Origin: Topomyia yanbarensis
Taxonomy: Eukaryota > Arthropoda > Insecta > Diptera > Culicidae
Direction of reading: 5' to 3'
Assembly: GCF_030247195.1 (NCBI RefSeq)
Contig: NC_080672.1
Span: forward strand, 312,072,127-312,136,126
DNA: 64,000 nt
Shown here: positions 1 to 12,057 of the stretch, in pieces
Position numbering within the stretch: the stretch's first letter is position 1
Layout of the letters: each line of letters begins with the position of its first letter
Program-made: the position numbers and the translations under genes
Notes under the pieces: model-generated
The model's input: only the letters and a program-made list of their open reading frames with translations
Databases searched by the model: none
What the model was told of the DNA's origin: nothing

Positions 1-1582
1 TCACTAGTTGGTTAAGTTAGTGTTTAGATAACTGTTTGTCATTTTTTTTATTGAATTCAAACTTCTAATGCGATAACAACACCGACGCCCGTGAATGCAC
101 GCTATCACACTATACTTATTCGAAATTTTAATTTTCTCTTTAAATGAGTCTTTGCTAGCTTTACGAAAACTTACGATAAGCAGTCAAAATTAAAAAAAAA
201 AACTGTGAATGGAGACGCATGGTTATTACTGACATTGAATTAGAATAATCACTTTATAGCGACAATACTGACACGAATACATGCACAACTTTTAAATAGC
301 ATTGCAAGCATGATCTGCAAGGGTTTTACTAGTGATCAAGAGTAAGGAGCCGAGTGGGAAGTGTGGTTTTTTAGATGGTAAAAGTATTAAGAATGTTTAA
401 AACTCAGAAAATATTCTCAACCAATTGAAACATGTCGTAAAACGTTTCTGGAACTATTTCTTGCTAACCTTCGCAGTAATTGTCAAATTCAGTGAACGCA
501 GTTGAGCTCTAGTCATATGGTGAGACTATTTTGATTCGAATTTGTATGCGATATCTTCCAAATAAAATAAGACCATTTTTAAATAAACCATTTGCGCGAA
601 AAAAGGATTTTGGATTTATTCGAGATATGAAAGTATATAAATAACTTAAAACAATTTTGCGAAAAAAAATCGTTAATTATCTTGTTGATTAGTAAATGTA
701 ATTAAACATTCCGCTAAGATGCTCAGAATGTTTGTTTTGGAAATGAAAGAAAATGTAGTTTTTATATCAAGTAACCCACTAATGAAATAAACGTTCCAAA
801 ATTAGTCGAACAAATCTTATTTGATCCGTAAAAATTAAATAATCCTGAATGAGCACCATTATGAGATGTCAATCAATTCGTACCAAAATATGAAATATAA
901 ATTCCAAAATTACTACTGAAAAAATCGTTATATAAGACAAAATACTTACTTTTGAGCCACTCTAATAAGGAATAAAGTTAGTTTCTATTTTTATAACCAA
1001 ATAGGTACAAAAAATTCTTTAACACATTTTGTGAATCTTCTCAATAAAATAATTATTTTTGAACCACCCTAATGGTATAATGAAAATTTGTAAGCTATAA
1101 TGAAATTTTTTTCAAAAAGAATTAATATTAAAAACGATTTAGAACACATTTACAGAAATTTTAAGAACGATTTCGAAAAAATATATTTTTGAGACACCCT
1201 AATGAATAGTAAATGCTTATTTTAATATGTTTTAATATCAAAAACGAATTCAGCTTACCAAAATTACATAAAACCGTCCTATTTGAACCGATACGGCAAC
1301 GTTTTGACTTTAGTCCACCTTTTGTTCTAAGTCGTGCCACTGTGCACCGTAGAATTTTAAAGACATCGATTTTTATTGGTCTAAAAGTGCTTCAGAGACT
1401 TGAAAATTATATACCAAAACATTGAAGGCAACAGTAATTGTAAAATATTCAAATTTTCAATTCTGCCGCAACGCCTCCTTTTTGGAGTGAGCGTCAATCT
1501 GGCGCTAGTTGAGTCCTTTCACTAAGTTAGTGTCGGATTCTGATGAGACGAAGTGGAAACGCAAATTCCATAGCTAATTTAG
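1..1582. mobile_element. TIR element copy 1, right portion (empty-site reference copy)
   Basis: This stretch aligns along its whole length with 32,317-32,703, 33,304-33,324 and 55,605-56,535. Shared landmarks are CACTAGTTGG near base 2, GTGAATGGAGACGCATGG near 205, GCAGTAA.TGTCAAATT near 472 and CACTAAGTTAGTGTCGG near 1520. It ends in CTAATTTAG (1574-1582), whose last ~85 bp are the reverse complement of 31,888-31,985, so the element has long inverted ends. The left end should lie about 430 bp before the window. Inside are degenerate ~100-130-bp subrepeats keyed by GAGCCACCCTAAT-like blocks at 851, 954, 1061 and 1191. No coding capacity is seen, so it is a non-autonomous DNA element of unassigned superfamily. 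It lacks the two insertions that split copy 2. Confidence 0.8.
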
Positions 1583-1862
1583 GTTTTTAGTGTTACTTGA
1601 TCCCAACAGTCTTAAGGAAAAATAGTTTTGATGCCCTAGATGTGCAAGAAAAAAAGTTGGGCGTGGAAAAGTTGAACAGAAGATTTAGAATCTAAATTCT
1701 CTAGCCCTCTTTCTTCTAGAAAATTCGGATTCTAAGCCTCCTGTTTACTATTTAGTTGTAACTCGAGAATGACTTGGGTGGAAAAAGAAATGCCTTCAGA
1801 TGGCTTCAAATACCCTAGCCACAGTAAGGCCTATACACTCGAGCGTAATAGAGTCAAAATTT

Positions 1863-2022
1863 GGGGACGGGCGTACCGTAGTTGGTAAATCGATTGCCTT
1901 GTACGCAGCTCACCTGGGTTCGATTCTCAACCCCGCCTATAGGGTTAGAAATTTTTCTAAAGAGATTTTTCTAACCCGAAAAGAGGCGAATGACCATAAG
2001 GTTAAAAACCACTAAAATAAAA
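1863..2022 (+). mobile_element. tRNA-derived SINE, copy 1
   Basis: A Pol III-type A box (tagttggtaaatcg) and a B box (GGTTCGATTCTC) are followed by a hairpin tail (GGGTTAGAAATTTTTC ... TTTTTCTAACCC) and a short A-rich end. It is flanked by a perfect 13-bp target-site duplication, agagtcaaaattt, at 1850-1862 and 2023-2035, the hallmark of LINE-mediated retroposition. It is not a functional tRNA gene, because the 3' half does not close an acceptor stem. The same family is at 19,872-20,037 (minus) and 23,710-23,864 (plus). Confidence 0.88.
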
Positions 2023-2035
2023 AGAGTCAAAATTT

Positions 2036-2860
2036 CTCTACTGGGCCACTCAAATTAGGCGAAATTACAATTTCAATGGAAGATCCCATTTTTCGATAGT
2101 ATTAGGCATAGTAAAGTCCAATCCAGATGAGCTCAGCAAATAATTTTTTTTTACCATAATATTGACATTTAAAGTTTTTAGACCGGTAATTTAAAAAAAA
2201 TACTACGACCTATTTGACCGATTTTATCGAACAAGCCATCAATGAAATTGTCGTCAGAAACAGATTTTGTGCAATTTTTTACGATTCGAAAGGTTCTTAT
2301 TTTGTATATTTTTAAGCGATTGTTTATAATAAAATGAAATAAAAAAAGTATTCTGGACCTCCTTTTGAACAAAAAAAAACACATACACTACTTTTAGTAC
2401 CTAATAACATGTCGTGGAGAAAGAAATGGCCCGTTATTTATAGCTAAGTTATTCTACGTCGGTCCATTTTGACCATTCAAATCTTTTACAGAACATATCC
2501 AACTGGTCAGGACGAAATTAAAAAAGTCATATTAATGAATTGGTTTTTGAGGAGTCATCAACAAACAATCAGCAATACTGTTGAAGATATTAAAAATGAA
2601 AACGTTGTGTCTTCAACAAAGTTGTTGACAAAGATTTGCTCTACAACTTTGCTGAAGACATAGTCTTATGTACTTGCAAGAAAATCGTAAATGTATCTCA
2701 CCTTAAGGGAGATTAATCATTAAAATCACAACACCATATGAAAGGGCTTGTAATGCCCACAAATTCCTCCGAAGACATCATCGACCCAAACTTAACCATT
2801 TAGACGTAATCAATAGATCACACGTTTTTGGTTCAAAAAACCACTGTACCTTGCAACAAC
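2036..2860. repeat. Probable dispersed-repeat remnant with a stem-loop
   Basis: No gene is visible. The recognisable piece is an inverted pair, gtcttcaacaaagttgt (2609-2625) and acaactttgctgaagac (2643-2659), with 17-bp perfect arms. I recall this motif from mosquito dispersed repeats, but no second copy in this window supports that. Boundaries are not defined. Confidence 0.3.
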
Positions 2861-3769
2861 GATCACAAGTTGGACATCATGGAAACATTGATATGTATTA
2901 TTCATGTAATCTCTGCACTGTGTAGCAAACAACGTGTAGCTATGGGGTTCGATATTTCACTGCACAAGTATGTGGTTGGTTGAACATAAACGAATCATTT
3001 AGAAGCTTTTCGCTTACACTTCCAGAGCGAAAAAACAGATGCATTTACGCTCCCGATGATTCGTTTTGGGTGTACATAACAGTTCAATAACAGTTTTTTC
3101 GTTTAAAAATGTCGCAGAATGGCGAGCCTATGAGTCTATGAGTAAAGTGGCTCGTCACTGTAGTACTTAACTGGGGAGAAAAGATGCAACCCACAGTTCT
3201 CGTTCAAAATACTACAACCAAAATGATTTCCAATTTAGATTAGCACATTTCATATATGAATGACTAGAAATCAAAATGTAAATGTATATTTATAGGGTAA
3301 TTTTAGGGTCACATAGCAAAGAACAAATCTTGATTTGTTCTTATAACTCGTACAACTTAAAAAAATTTAAAATATAAATGTGAAGAAAACGCGAAGAGCT
3401 CGAGTGGACGATCGCCATTGCGCTCGCATATATGTTGAGCGCTCTTATGATTTTGACTCTATAATGTCATAAATACATTGAATTGGGTTCGGAAATTACT
3501 GTAGTATATTTTTAGATAGGTTATCTGTTGATTGAAACATTTAATTTTTTTCAATCTAGCTACACAGACTCAACGAAAAATAATTAGATAATGGATAAGA
3601 AGTAACCCCGAAAAGGGATGAAATACGGGATACTGCAGGAATAAACTGGCCGCTGAGGTTGACTAATGGTGTTTTCCAAACATGCTCAACTTCTTTTCTA
3701 GTGTATATAAAGGTTCGAAACTAGTTTTCCTTAAAAATGGATGAGTCGAGAAACATAAAAAATACCTTT
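2861..3769. other. Intergenic stretch, nothing recognised
   Basis: AT-rich sequence with stops in all frames and no repeat partner in the window. A weak local inverted repeat around 2,985-3,085 (aaacgaatcat / atgattcgttt) is the only structure seen. Confidence 0.4.
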
Positions 3770-4177
3770 CTTCATAAGACACATCCTTGCGTGACGTTAC
3801 AACGATTTGACGAATCTTCATTTCTACAAATATGTTATAACTTCATCAAATGAACGCCTGCATCAAAACTTAATACAGATTCAGAAAGTAGACAAAACTT
3901 CACGAAAAATTCAATAAACATTAACTGAATATACTGGAAGAGGATTGTTTTATGACCGATAATGTAACGTGACGTTACAACGCGTCACAAATTAGAACAT
4001 TTAACGTATTTCAATAAAAGTCAAATCATCAAATTCCAGTATATTCAGTTTATGTTGTTTGATTATTTCGTGAAATTTTGTCTACTTTCCGAATCTGTAA
4101 TAAGTTATGATGTAGGCGTTCATTGATACATTTGATTTGATAAGTGATAACACGTCACGGAAGAATGTGTCATAAAG
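3770..4177. mobile_element. Foldback MITE with ~180-bp arms
   Basis: The left arm (about 3770-3950) is the reverse complement of the right arm (about 4025-4177). Examples are ACAGATTCAGAAAGTAGACA against tgtctactttccgaatctgt, and ACTGAATATACTGGAA against ttccagtatattcagt. The ends pair gacacatccttgcgtgacgt with acgtcacggaagaatgtgtc. The block cgtgacgttacaacg occurs directly repeated at about 3790 and 3970. No coding capacity. The target duplication is not clear. Confidence 0.75.
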
Positions 4178-4680
4178 TGCTACCAGCTCTTCAATTTTTA
4201 CTTTCCATTGCTCAATACAATTAACTAAAGAATATTTACAAAAGTTTTATTGCGTGAAAAACGCAGTCAAAAGGAGTCTAAATTGATAGGTTTTATCAGT
4301 TTTTAATAATATTTCAAAATAACGAATATCTATCAAAATTTCATTTTTCGGAGTTAACGCAAACTGTGCATGGCAGCACTGCTCCAATGCCATCCGATCA
4401 GATTGATTGCTATAACTTCAGTTCTACTGATAATTCTTATAACTGTGTGTGCTCAAAGGTGAAACATAATAGTCACATTTATTAGCATTATTTATTTTTG
4501 CGAGTCAATCTTGCCAAAACAATAAGTAATAGTTGCTTAAAAATGTTCTTGTTTATGAACAACATTGGAATGAAGTGGATAATACGCCGGAATTAAAAGT
4601 AAAGTTCAATATATCATCTAGCACAAATCGGAAATTTTTTATTTATTTTATAACAGTTCAATCGTGTTGACTACTTAATG

Positions 4681-5612
4681 TTTTTACATTTCTTACAAAA
4701 GAAATGTATAGGATTCGCTCAAACTTTGACAACTTTTTCCGAGGCCCGGAGGGCCGAGTCTCATATACCAATCGATTCAGCTCGACAAATTGAGACAATG
4801 TCTGTATGTGTGTGTGTGTGTGTGTATGTGTGTGTGTATGTGTGTATGTATGTATGTACAAAATGTCATGTAATTATCTCAGCAATGGCTGAACCGATCT
4901 TAATGAAATTAGTTTCAAATGAAAGGCCTAACGTTGCCATTTGACACTATTATTTTTGATTTTCGATAGGTTGTTTACTTTCTGAGATATGGGCGATTTT
5001 GTCAAAACACAGCAGGTTTTTTGCATATAACTTTCGAACAATACAATATTGTCCGGCAAACATAAATAGAAAGCTTGTAAAACTACCTTTCTAACAAGCT
5101 ATAGATAGTCTAAATCCGTGTACGGACAGCGGAGATATTAGACATTTTGTATTTTTAGTCCTCGCTTACCGATTTCCACTAATTAACCCTCAAAAAGGCA
5201 ACCGGGTCCCAGAGGCCCGGCACGTTACAATTTTTTAGTTACAAAAAAATGTGTATGCAGTATAAGCTTGGGCATGTAAATTTTGATAAGTAGCTTCGAA
5301 ATCTATAACAAAAATAAAGAATTGTGAAATTTTCATCTATGGAGTGATGCGCAGCTATGTTTGAATTTTTTACATGCACAAAAAGGCAAGCCGGGCCTGG
5401 CAGGCCCGGTGTGCATGCAATATTTACTAGGAATACCACGAGTTTTATACATTAATATTTATCTGAAAAAAACATTTTGATGAGTTCAACTTCATATTAG
5501 CAGGTATTTTTTCATGTTTTTATTGATTTTATCTTTTTACCTTTTCTTATAAGAATTTTTTTTTGAAAGTTTGAGCGAATTCTATACATTTCTTTTATAG
5601 GAAATGTAAAAA
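4681..5612. mobile_element. Microsatellite-bearing MITE (family A)
   Basis: The element has inverted ends of about 45 bp: TTTTTACATTTCTTACAAAA at 4681 pairs with the end of 5565-5612, and both continue into the motif for gaattcgctcaaacttt. The interior has a (TG)n/(TATG)n tract at 4802-4860 and several short GC-rich palindromes (gaggcccggagggccgag at 4740; ccgggcctggcaggcccgg near 5391). I recall this layout, with a TG tract just after 'cagctcgacaaattgag', as a common mosquito MITE type. No transposase is present. Open frames across it arise from the TG repeat. Confidence 0.75.
4802..4860. repeat. (TG)n / (TATG)n microsatellite
   Basis: An imperfect TG run grading into TATG units inside the family A MITE. 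It is part of the element rather than an independent locus. Confidence 0.9.
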
Positions 5613-5807
5613 TAGCATACGATAATGACGTGTGTCATATTTTTTTGGGTAAATACTTTTATTTCACCCACTGTGGTCTACTTGACAATTATTTGGATAC
5701 AACATAACCTAACTCTGTCGTTATTGTCTATTTTTGTTGTCTATTCTTTGTGTTATAGTTGTCGTAATTATTCAAATTGTAGGATCTAAAAGCAACAAAA
5801 AGTTGAA

Positions 5808-6093
5808 ATGGTTATAAGACGATATGCACATGTTTTCAATCGTCTCAAAGAATCTGAAATAACGGAAGAAATTCGAGCAAATTCAACAGCAGACGATTCC
5901 GAAACTGATTTGCAAAGCGAGGAAGAATGTGTGAATGATATTGCTTCCGTCGATAAATCTGATGCAGACTCGGAAGAAAAATCTGAATATGTACTCCGGT
6001 TATGCATCAGAAGAAATTAATAGCAACCCAGAAACATTTATTAGTCGTGTTCAAACGAAATGGAATTCAGAACCCTCACCTTATGGAAAAAAT
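5808..6093 (+). pseudogene. Possible piggyBac-type transposase N-terminal fragment, frameshifted
   Basis: An ATG at 5808 opens an acidic, Ser/Asp/Glu-rich reading frame of 70 codons. A one-base shift near 5993-5998 lets it continue in another frame as SGYASEEINSN... ending at KWNSEPSPYGK before a TGA at 6091-6093. An acidic N-terminus followed by a lone Trp-Pro segment is typical of piggyBac-like transposases ahead of the DDE domain. The catalytic domain is absent, because the sequence changes to another repeat family right after. The amino-acid-like composition differs from surrounding noise, which supports former coding. The family assignment is inferred from style, not a conserved motif; another transposon or host gene exon is possible. 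Confidence 0.35.
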
Positions 6094-6109
6094 TGACCTT
6101 TTTACATCC

Positions 6110-6795
6110 ATCGCCTTATACGCTGAAATCGGGATTTGCTGCGTGTTCGTACTCATCATCCTGTAATTCCGGAACCGGAAGTCGAATCATTTAGAAATTC
6201 AACAGCAGCCAATGGGAACGCTGTACCTTTCATTTGAAACCAAGTTTGTAAAAATCTGTAAAGAATTCGCTGAGAAATAGGTATGACATTATCTTAGGAA
6301 CTTGGTAAGTTCCCCCAGGGCATCAAGAACCGCCATAGTTGGCCAATGTGGTCGAAGTGCCTTCGGTGGGTCATTAATGATCTAGACATGCAAAGTCAAG
6401 TAATGTTGCACATATTTTAATATATATTGCATCATTTGGACATCATGGTGGTATCAGTTTCTATGGAAATTTGCTGTGTGGTTGTACTCTTCAACACGTA
6501 ACTCCAGAACCGAAAGTCGGATCAATAAAAAAAAATCAATAGCAACCGATGGGAAGGCTGTACCTTTCATTTGAGACTAAATTTGTACAAATCGGTCCAG
6601 CCACCTCTGAGAAAAATCGGTGAGATTGTTTGCCACATACATACATCCATACATACATACAAACATACACACACACACATACAGACATTTTACGATCTCG
6701 ACAAACTGAGTCGAATGGTATAAGAGATTTGGCCCTGCGGGTTGAAATTTCGACCGATTGCATAACCTTTCTATATGAGAACGGCAAAAAGGAGC
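6110..6795. mobile_element. CATA-microsatellite MITE (family B), copy 1
   Basis: It contains two tandem-like modules beginning 'ctgtgtg.t.gtactcttcaac.cgtaactcc.gaacc' and 'acctttcatttga', then a (CATA)n/(CA)n tract (6634-6685) and 'cagacattttacgatctcgac' followed by a 3' end with tatatgagaacggcaaaaagg. The same modules recur at 13,350-13,565 and 37,412-38,450, which establishes a family within this window. No protein-coding potential. Confidence 0.7.
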
Positions 6796-7430
6796 TTGAA
6801 TTTAGACGGGCCTGAGAGGCCCGGCTTGCCCTTTAATGTTAGGATTTTAGCTTGCCTTCACAAGGGTTAAAAATGAGATTGTTTCATACAGAGTATTGCT
6901 TCACTGGTGTTTTAGGGGCAAAACTGAACCGATTTTGAATATCGGGGTATGAAAATACATCTACGTGATTCAAGGAATTCGATGTTGAGAACATTTTGTG
7001 AATTACCTTTATAATAAATGAACTATTTCTCAAAAATCAATATATAAGTTCACTTCAAAGACAAAATAATGCGTTGATAAAGAAACAGTGAGTTCTAGTA
7101 TTTATTCCTTGTATTAGGCATTGCGTTCAATCATGAGGGAAATGTTGGATGGTATATCAATACACAGATCAACAAGTAATTCACCTAGTAGTGAGATAAA
7201 AGATTTCTAATATAATTATACTTGTGGCGTCACCGAAGGCAACTGTATGTTTGAAGCCCAAAAATCTAGCGAAAATTTAGCTCTTTTGCAAGATTTAGGT
7301 TATACTGGTTATGGAGCAAAAATTACTACTTACATTATTTATGATAAGAATGTAAGAATCAATATATCATAATAATATACCTATAAAAATAATGTCACTG
7401 CATTAACCATCATTTGCCATCCCTCACACG
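6796..7430. other. Intergenic stretch with a GC palindrome
   Basis: The block gggcctgagaggcccgg (6809-6825) resembles the palindromes inside the family A MITE and suggests a fragment of a related element. The rest is AT-rich with no gene or repeat partner recognised. Confidence 0.35.
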
Positions 7431-7450
7431 CCCCCCCATCTCTCTCTCAC

Positions 7451-7519
<69 letters not shown>

Positions 7520-7533
7520 GTCTCTCTTCTATC
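7431..7533. repeat. (CT)n microsatellite
   Basis: About 100 bp of CT dinucleotides with a few interruptions (ca, cc, tt, tg), preceded by a run of C. It is a simple polypyrimidine tract. Confidence 0.97.
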
Positions 7534-7839
7534 GCATCTATCTAGCTATTTCTGTATGCATTTCTAAGTTGTGCGATAAGATCTTCTGCCATACTGAAAT
7601 ATTTGTTAATTGTAATTGCGAAGGTTTGAGAAAACAAAACTATTTTTTGTCTGCTGCTACATCAACTCAACTTTAATTCAATTGTATTCAAAGCCTGTTC
7701 TACACTATAATTAAGGAAATTCATGGCTATATCAGAAAAATATTTGGCTTAACTGGGTAATATGAAAGTTTGACGATGGAAATTTTCAAAAGAGACATTC
7801 CACGTGCGATATTTAAACTATTCGTATCTCTATTGAATT

Positions 7840-8335
7840 TTGAATGAAATATATGCTCAAAGACTGAAAGCTGAAGCCAGGATTTCGAAGACAAAATACA
7901 TGAGAGGAAGAGGTTCTAGAGACGACAATGTGAACCTCCCACCCGAGTTCGGATTGACGGTGACGAAGTCGAGATGGTCGACGAATTCATGTATTTGGGC
8001 TCACTGGCAACCGACGACAATGATAACAGCAGAGAAATTCAGAGACGGATATTAGCGGGAAATCGTGCCTACTTTGGACTCCAGAGGACGCTCCGGTCGA
8101 ACAAAATTCGCCGCCGCACGAAGTTGATTATCTTCAAGACGCTGATTATATCGGTGGTCCTCTACGGCCACGAGACCTGGACTATGCTCGTGGAGGACCA
8201 ACGCGCCCTTGGAGTTTTCGAACGAAAAGTGTTGCATACCATCTATGGTGGCGTGCAGATGGAAGACGGAACGTTGCGCAGGCGAATGAACCATGAGTTG
8301 TATCAGCTGCACATTCGTTGTATTGGTACGAACTT
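7840..8335 (+). pseudogene. Non-LTR retrotransposon reverse transcriptase C-terminal fragment
   Basis: Two overlapping frames together read as the thumb and post-RT region of a LINE-type ORF2. The first part carries the TKYMRGRGSRD segment, expected just before the 'VDEFxYLGS' block. After a frame change near 7970 the second carries VDEFMYLGSLATDDND, then EIQRRILAGNRAYFGL, IRRRTKLIIFKTLI, VVLYGHETWTM and FERKVLHTIYG. These are hallmark motifs of non-LTR reverse transcriptases of insects (the YLGS block and the LYG-ETW block). The palm domain with the FADD box, the endonuclease and the 3' UTR are absent, and the reading frame is broken, so it is dead. It is more GC-rich than its surroundings, consistent with a former coding insert. 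The clade cannot be fixed from this piece. Confidence 0.85.
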
Positions 8336-9040
8336 TCATGAAAAATAACGGATCAAAGACCAAAAATATCCACAAATTAGATCCAGAAAAAGAATTCCCC
8401 AAAGTACCCACTCTCGATGGGGGATGCAACTACAATGTGTCTTCTAACTTATCGTCGTCCATATTTGGATATACTGAGTAGTTTGAACCATTTCTTTTTC
8501 ACAATATTGGTCTGTATAGGACTTATTTATCCATATTTCCTGCACGAGAATTCCGAACGAAACAATACAAACACGGCTTTTATGCAATCGACATAGCCTA
8601 GACATTTCACACTATTTACTTCAATGCAAATAAAAACTTTGAAATATCTACCTGTCTCATTCATGAATCGCATTCTCCCTCTGTCGTTCTCTGTTCAAGG
8701 GGCTTGAAAGCACATGTGACCTTGTCTCACTTTACTATATTCAATTGCGCGTTAAAATACTGGACCAGTAAATTCTGTTCTGCACATAAATCTTTTATGT
8801 GACCAAAAAGTAAACTTTGAATTCGTCAAGTAAAGAAGCATGAAAACAAAAAGAATAAAACCAAAAAAAAAAGATGGAATCCCTAGAAAGTCCATCGCAT
8901 ATTTATTAGCCTTTTCTCAGAAGATGGGATTTTCAAAAACATTTCAAAACTTTCTGATGCAATGGTTTTCAAATTCGTACAATCCGGTTTATTCATTTTC
9001 TTTATTCAAAAATGTATTTGGCTTCAAATATATGACCATT
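8336..9040. other. Intergenic stretch, nothing recognised
   Basis: No motif, inverted repeat or repeat partner was found. It grades on the right into the ATTCATTTG-type array. Confidence 0.4.
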
Positions 9041-9990
9041 TCATTTTAAATAATTATTTCATTCCGCATCTTTTTATTCGTTTTGTTCATCTGCGTTCAT
9101 TTTACTTATTTTATTCGTTTCATTCTTTGGATTCACTCTGATCAGTTAATTCTTTTTGTGCATTTTACTCATATCATTCATTGTTTTCATTGTATGTATT
9201 TTAATATTTTTTTCCAGTTTATTCATTTTGTTCAGTTTCTTCATTTTAATAATCTGACTACTTTTTCAGTTCTAATCATTTCATCCAAATAATTTATTTG
9301 ATTCAATTTATTTCTTTATATTAATTTATAACCTTTTACTGTTGTTCAATTTTTCATTTTAATCGATGCATTTAATTCTGCTCATTTTCTTCTTTTTATT
9401 CATTTTATCACTTCAGCTCATTTTGTTTATTTGATTTGTTTGTTTTATTTATGCATTTCATTTATTTTTTACTTTATTCATTTTGTTCATCCATTCTTTT
9501 TATTCATTTGATTCATTTCATTAATTTGATTCATTGTATTCACTGGATGAAGTAAATTAATTTGATTCATTTGATTCATTTGATTCATTTGTTTCATTTG
9601 ATTCATTTGATTCATTTGTTTCATTTGATTCATTTGATTCATTTGATTCATTTGATTCATTTGATTCATTTGATTTATCTGATTCATTTTATTCATATCT
9701 TTAATTTTATGCATTTCATGTTCAGTCATTCGTTTTATTTCATTCAATTTGTTAGTATGAGTCAATTTATTCTATTCATCTTATAACTATTTCTAAATAT
9801 AATCTTAATTTTTATGTAATAACCTAATCTAATTTGATTCGTGTATTTGGATCAAAATTATAATGATTTCCATTAATTTTTCTACTCATTTTATGAATTT
9901 AAAAACCTATTGTTTCATTTTTTGCTTTACTTTTTTATTTCAGTCGTTTTGTTGATTTCTATAATTTATTCAGTTTATTCGAGATTTTAT
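9041..9990. repeat. Degenerate ~9-bp array (ATTCATTTG)
   Basis: About 950 bp are built from variants of TTCATTTTG/TTTATTCATT. The core (about 9561-9680) is nearly perfect, with ~13 units of 9 bp; the flanks are much more diverged. Because the unit is three codons long, the core reads on the minus strand as a run of Met-Asn-Gln and on the plus strand as Ile-His-Leu. Those open frames are by-products of the repeat. Confidence 0.85.
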
Positions 9991-11958
9991 TCGTGCAAGA
10001 CTAGAAACTGTTTTCTTCCCACCTCTAATTGGGTGCCTACTTCTTGTGAGTTCTGCAAACTAATCCAATAGTGAAATGTGTAAGAAATGTCTCATCTCAC
10101 TGCTAGGTGGATTAAATCGGTTTTTCACGTCAAATCAATTCCAAAAGAGTGTCAAATTCTCATGATAAGATTCTAACTGCAACAAGCTATACTTCGTTGT
10201 TTAATTATGTAAGCATTACCCCTCGCGGTACCTGCTACAACACTAGTAACTTGTTTGAATGAAATATATAAAAATTCTCACCTAAACGAGCTGCCACGGT
10301 AGGCACGCCATAAAAACCCAGTTCTCAGAAATGATTAGCCCCGAGCTGGCATTATTCTAAGTCACTTTCAAACAAAATGCTACCAAAAGTTATGCTGACT
10401 TTGGGAAGGGATATCCGTACTATTCTCAGTCCTCATTCTACTAAGTCCATACTATCAATGAACCAGAATATTGAAGACCACAAAGAAACAGCTATCACCG
10501 ATTAAGCTCTACACGTGGCGACAAACTCCGAACTACATTTGAACAGATCACTTTGTTTCTAACAGATCAAACACTGTTCTCTGTGTTGGTAAGGGGTACT
10601 GCGTTACCTACAAGAAAAGAAGCAGTTCTCAGTCTCAATCAACTAAGCAGTTGTGTATTGTTACATTCGTGGAAAAGTAAACATATATTGACAAAGTTTA
10701 CGATTTCTTGGAACAGAAACCAATTTAACTGGCATGTGTTCATGAATGATTTTTTTCTAGGAAATATTTCACAAAGTACCATGCGTTCCAATCAACTCAC
10801 CACCAACTGGAGTTCGATGGAGGCGCACAGTAATAAATCTTTGACGCATTTATGCATAGATACTAAATTTAGGCTTGAATAGTGATAACTTCAAACCGGT
10901 TCAACAAACTGAACCCTATAAGAACCGGCTCTGCAGCAAACAGAAGCTGATTACAATTTCCAGTCACAATCTTTCGCACAGCGTAAACCTTCTTATGCCA
11001 GGAGCATATTACCATTCATCATTTTTCCGAGGCGAGCGAAACATATTTGCCATTCCTCGGTTCGGTTATAACTTTTCTATCTAACAGGAAAAGAGATAGG
11101 ATCGGTTCGAGCTGGAGCAGCTTCTTGTAGGATTAAATTTTCGCAGAATCGGTGCAAGCTTTGAGAAATAATACCTGATGCGTGTTTGATGGGGAGTAAC
11201 ACTGAAACACGCACTTTTATTATTTTATCTCTTGTTAGATGTTAACTTTAAGATTCCTCAATGCTCATTTCCACTGCTATGTGGATTAGGTAAATCCACA
11301 ACTCTGTTCACTCTAAATTATGGATACTGCCAACGAGGCGCAAAACAGAAGGTCTACCCGAAAGCAATACCACGTCCAGCTTTTTCTTTCGATCAGTGTC
11401 TTACCCCATCCGGCGAAGACACGGAAAACCTTTGCCCACGCACGCATCCTAGGATACAGGTTCGCATTTTATGACGAAAATCAATCAAATCATGAAAAGG
11501 CTGTTGATGAGTGATGCACAAGCACAAACTTTATGCCGATTTAGCTAGAAGTCCTCCCTACTTACAGTTTACACTACTACGGTTTGGCTTTCAGGTGGGT
11601 ACGAGGAAATTTATCCTGATCCTTCTGATGGTGCCATGTGACGGGTGTGGGGAAACTAGACAAGTGCTTCAGCTTTGTGACTTCGTGTGAGTATCAGCCA
11701 AGATATGAAACGTTTTTATAGTTTTTTTTTCGGTTTTGATACTGAAAAGGAATAGCAACACAGAAGCTAACTCCAAAGAGATGTGCCATCTTAGGGCACT
11801 CTGAAGAATGGAACTACAATTCCTTTGCGAAATTTTGATCTACCGTTTCTCAATACTTCGAAGCCGAATTTCAACATACGCAACAACTGCTGAGTTAGTA
11901 TTTTACTAACACTAAAAATTTGTCAAAAAATAGTTCAGTAGGTGTGTGTGTGTACGTA
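9991..11958. other. Intergenic stretch without recognised genes
   Basis: Several open frames of 60-110 codons occur (for example at 10,553-10,882), but none shows a domain, codon pattern or splice context I can support. A short TG run lies at 11,943-11,952 just before a mini-MITE. Confidence 0.4.
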
Positions 11959-12057
11959 CCCAAGTAACAATTGAAGTTTTATGGCACGCCACAAGTGCAA
12001 TCTAAGTTTTATGAGTGGCTATAAAACTGCCATGAAACCCTAATTTGTTACTCGGGG
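11959..12057 (+). mobile_element. 99-bp mini-MITE (CCCAAGTAACAA family), copy 1
   Basis: The ends are inverted (CCCAAGTAACAATTGAAG at the left, TTGTTACTCGGGG at the right) and the element is palindromic overall, pairing agttttatggc with gccatgaaac. A second copy, in opposite orientation, is at 52,607-52,702 and shares caagtgcaatcta and atgagtggctataaaa. Two independent sites with the same edges define the element. Confidence 0.75.

Noticed and set aside
1866..1945. Functional tRNA gene
   Set aside because: A and B boxes are present, but the acceptor stem does not close, a hairpin tail follows, and a 13-bp target duplication shows a SINE.
4678..4944. Open frames rich in Val-Cys or Thr-His over the TG tract
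   Set aside because: By-products of the (TG)n/(TATG)n microsatellite inside a MITE.
9487..9786. Met-Asn-Gln repeat protein
   Set aside because: By-product of a 9-bp array in both directions, flanked by decayed repeat rather than gene structure.
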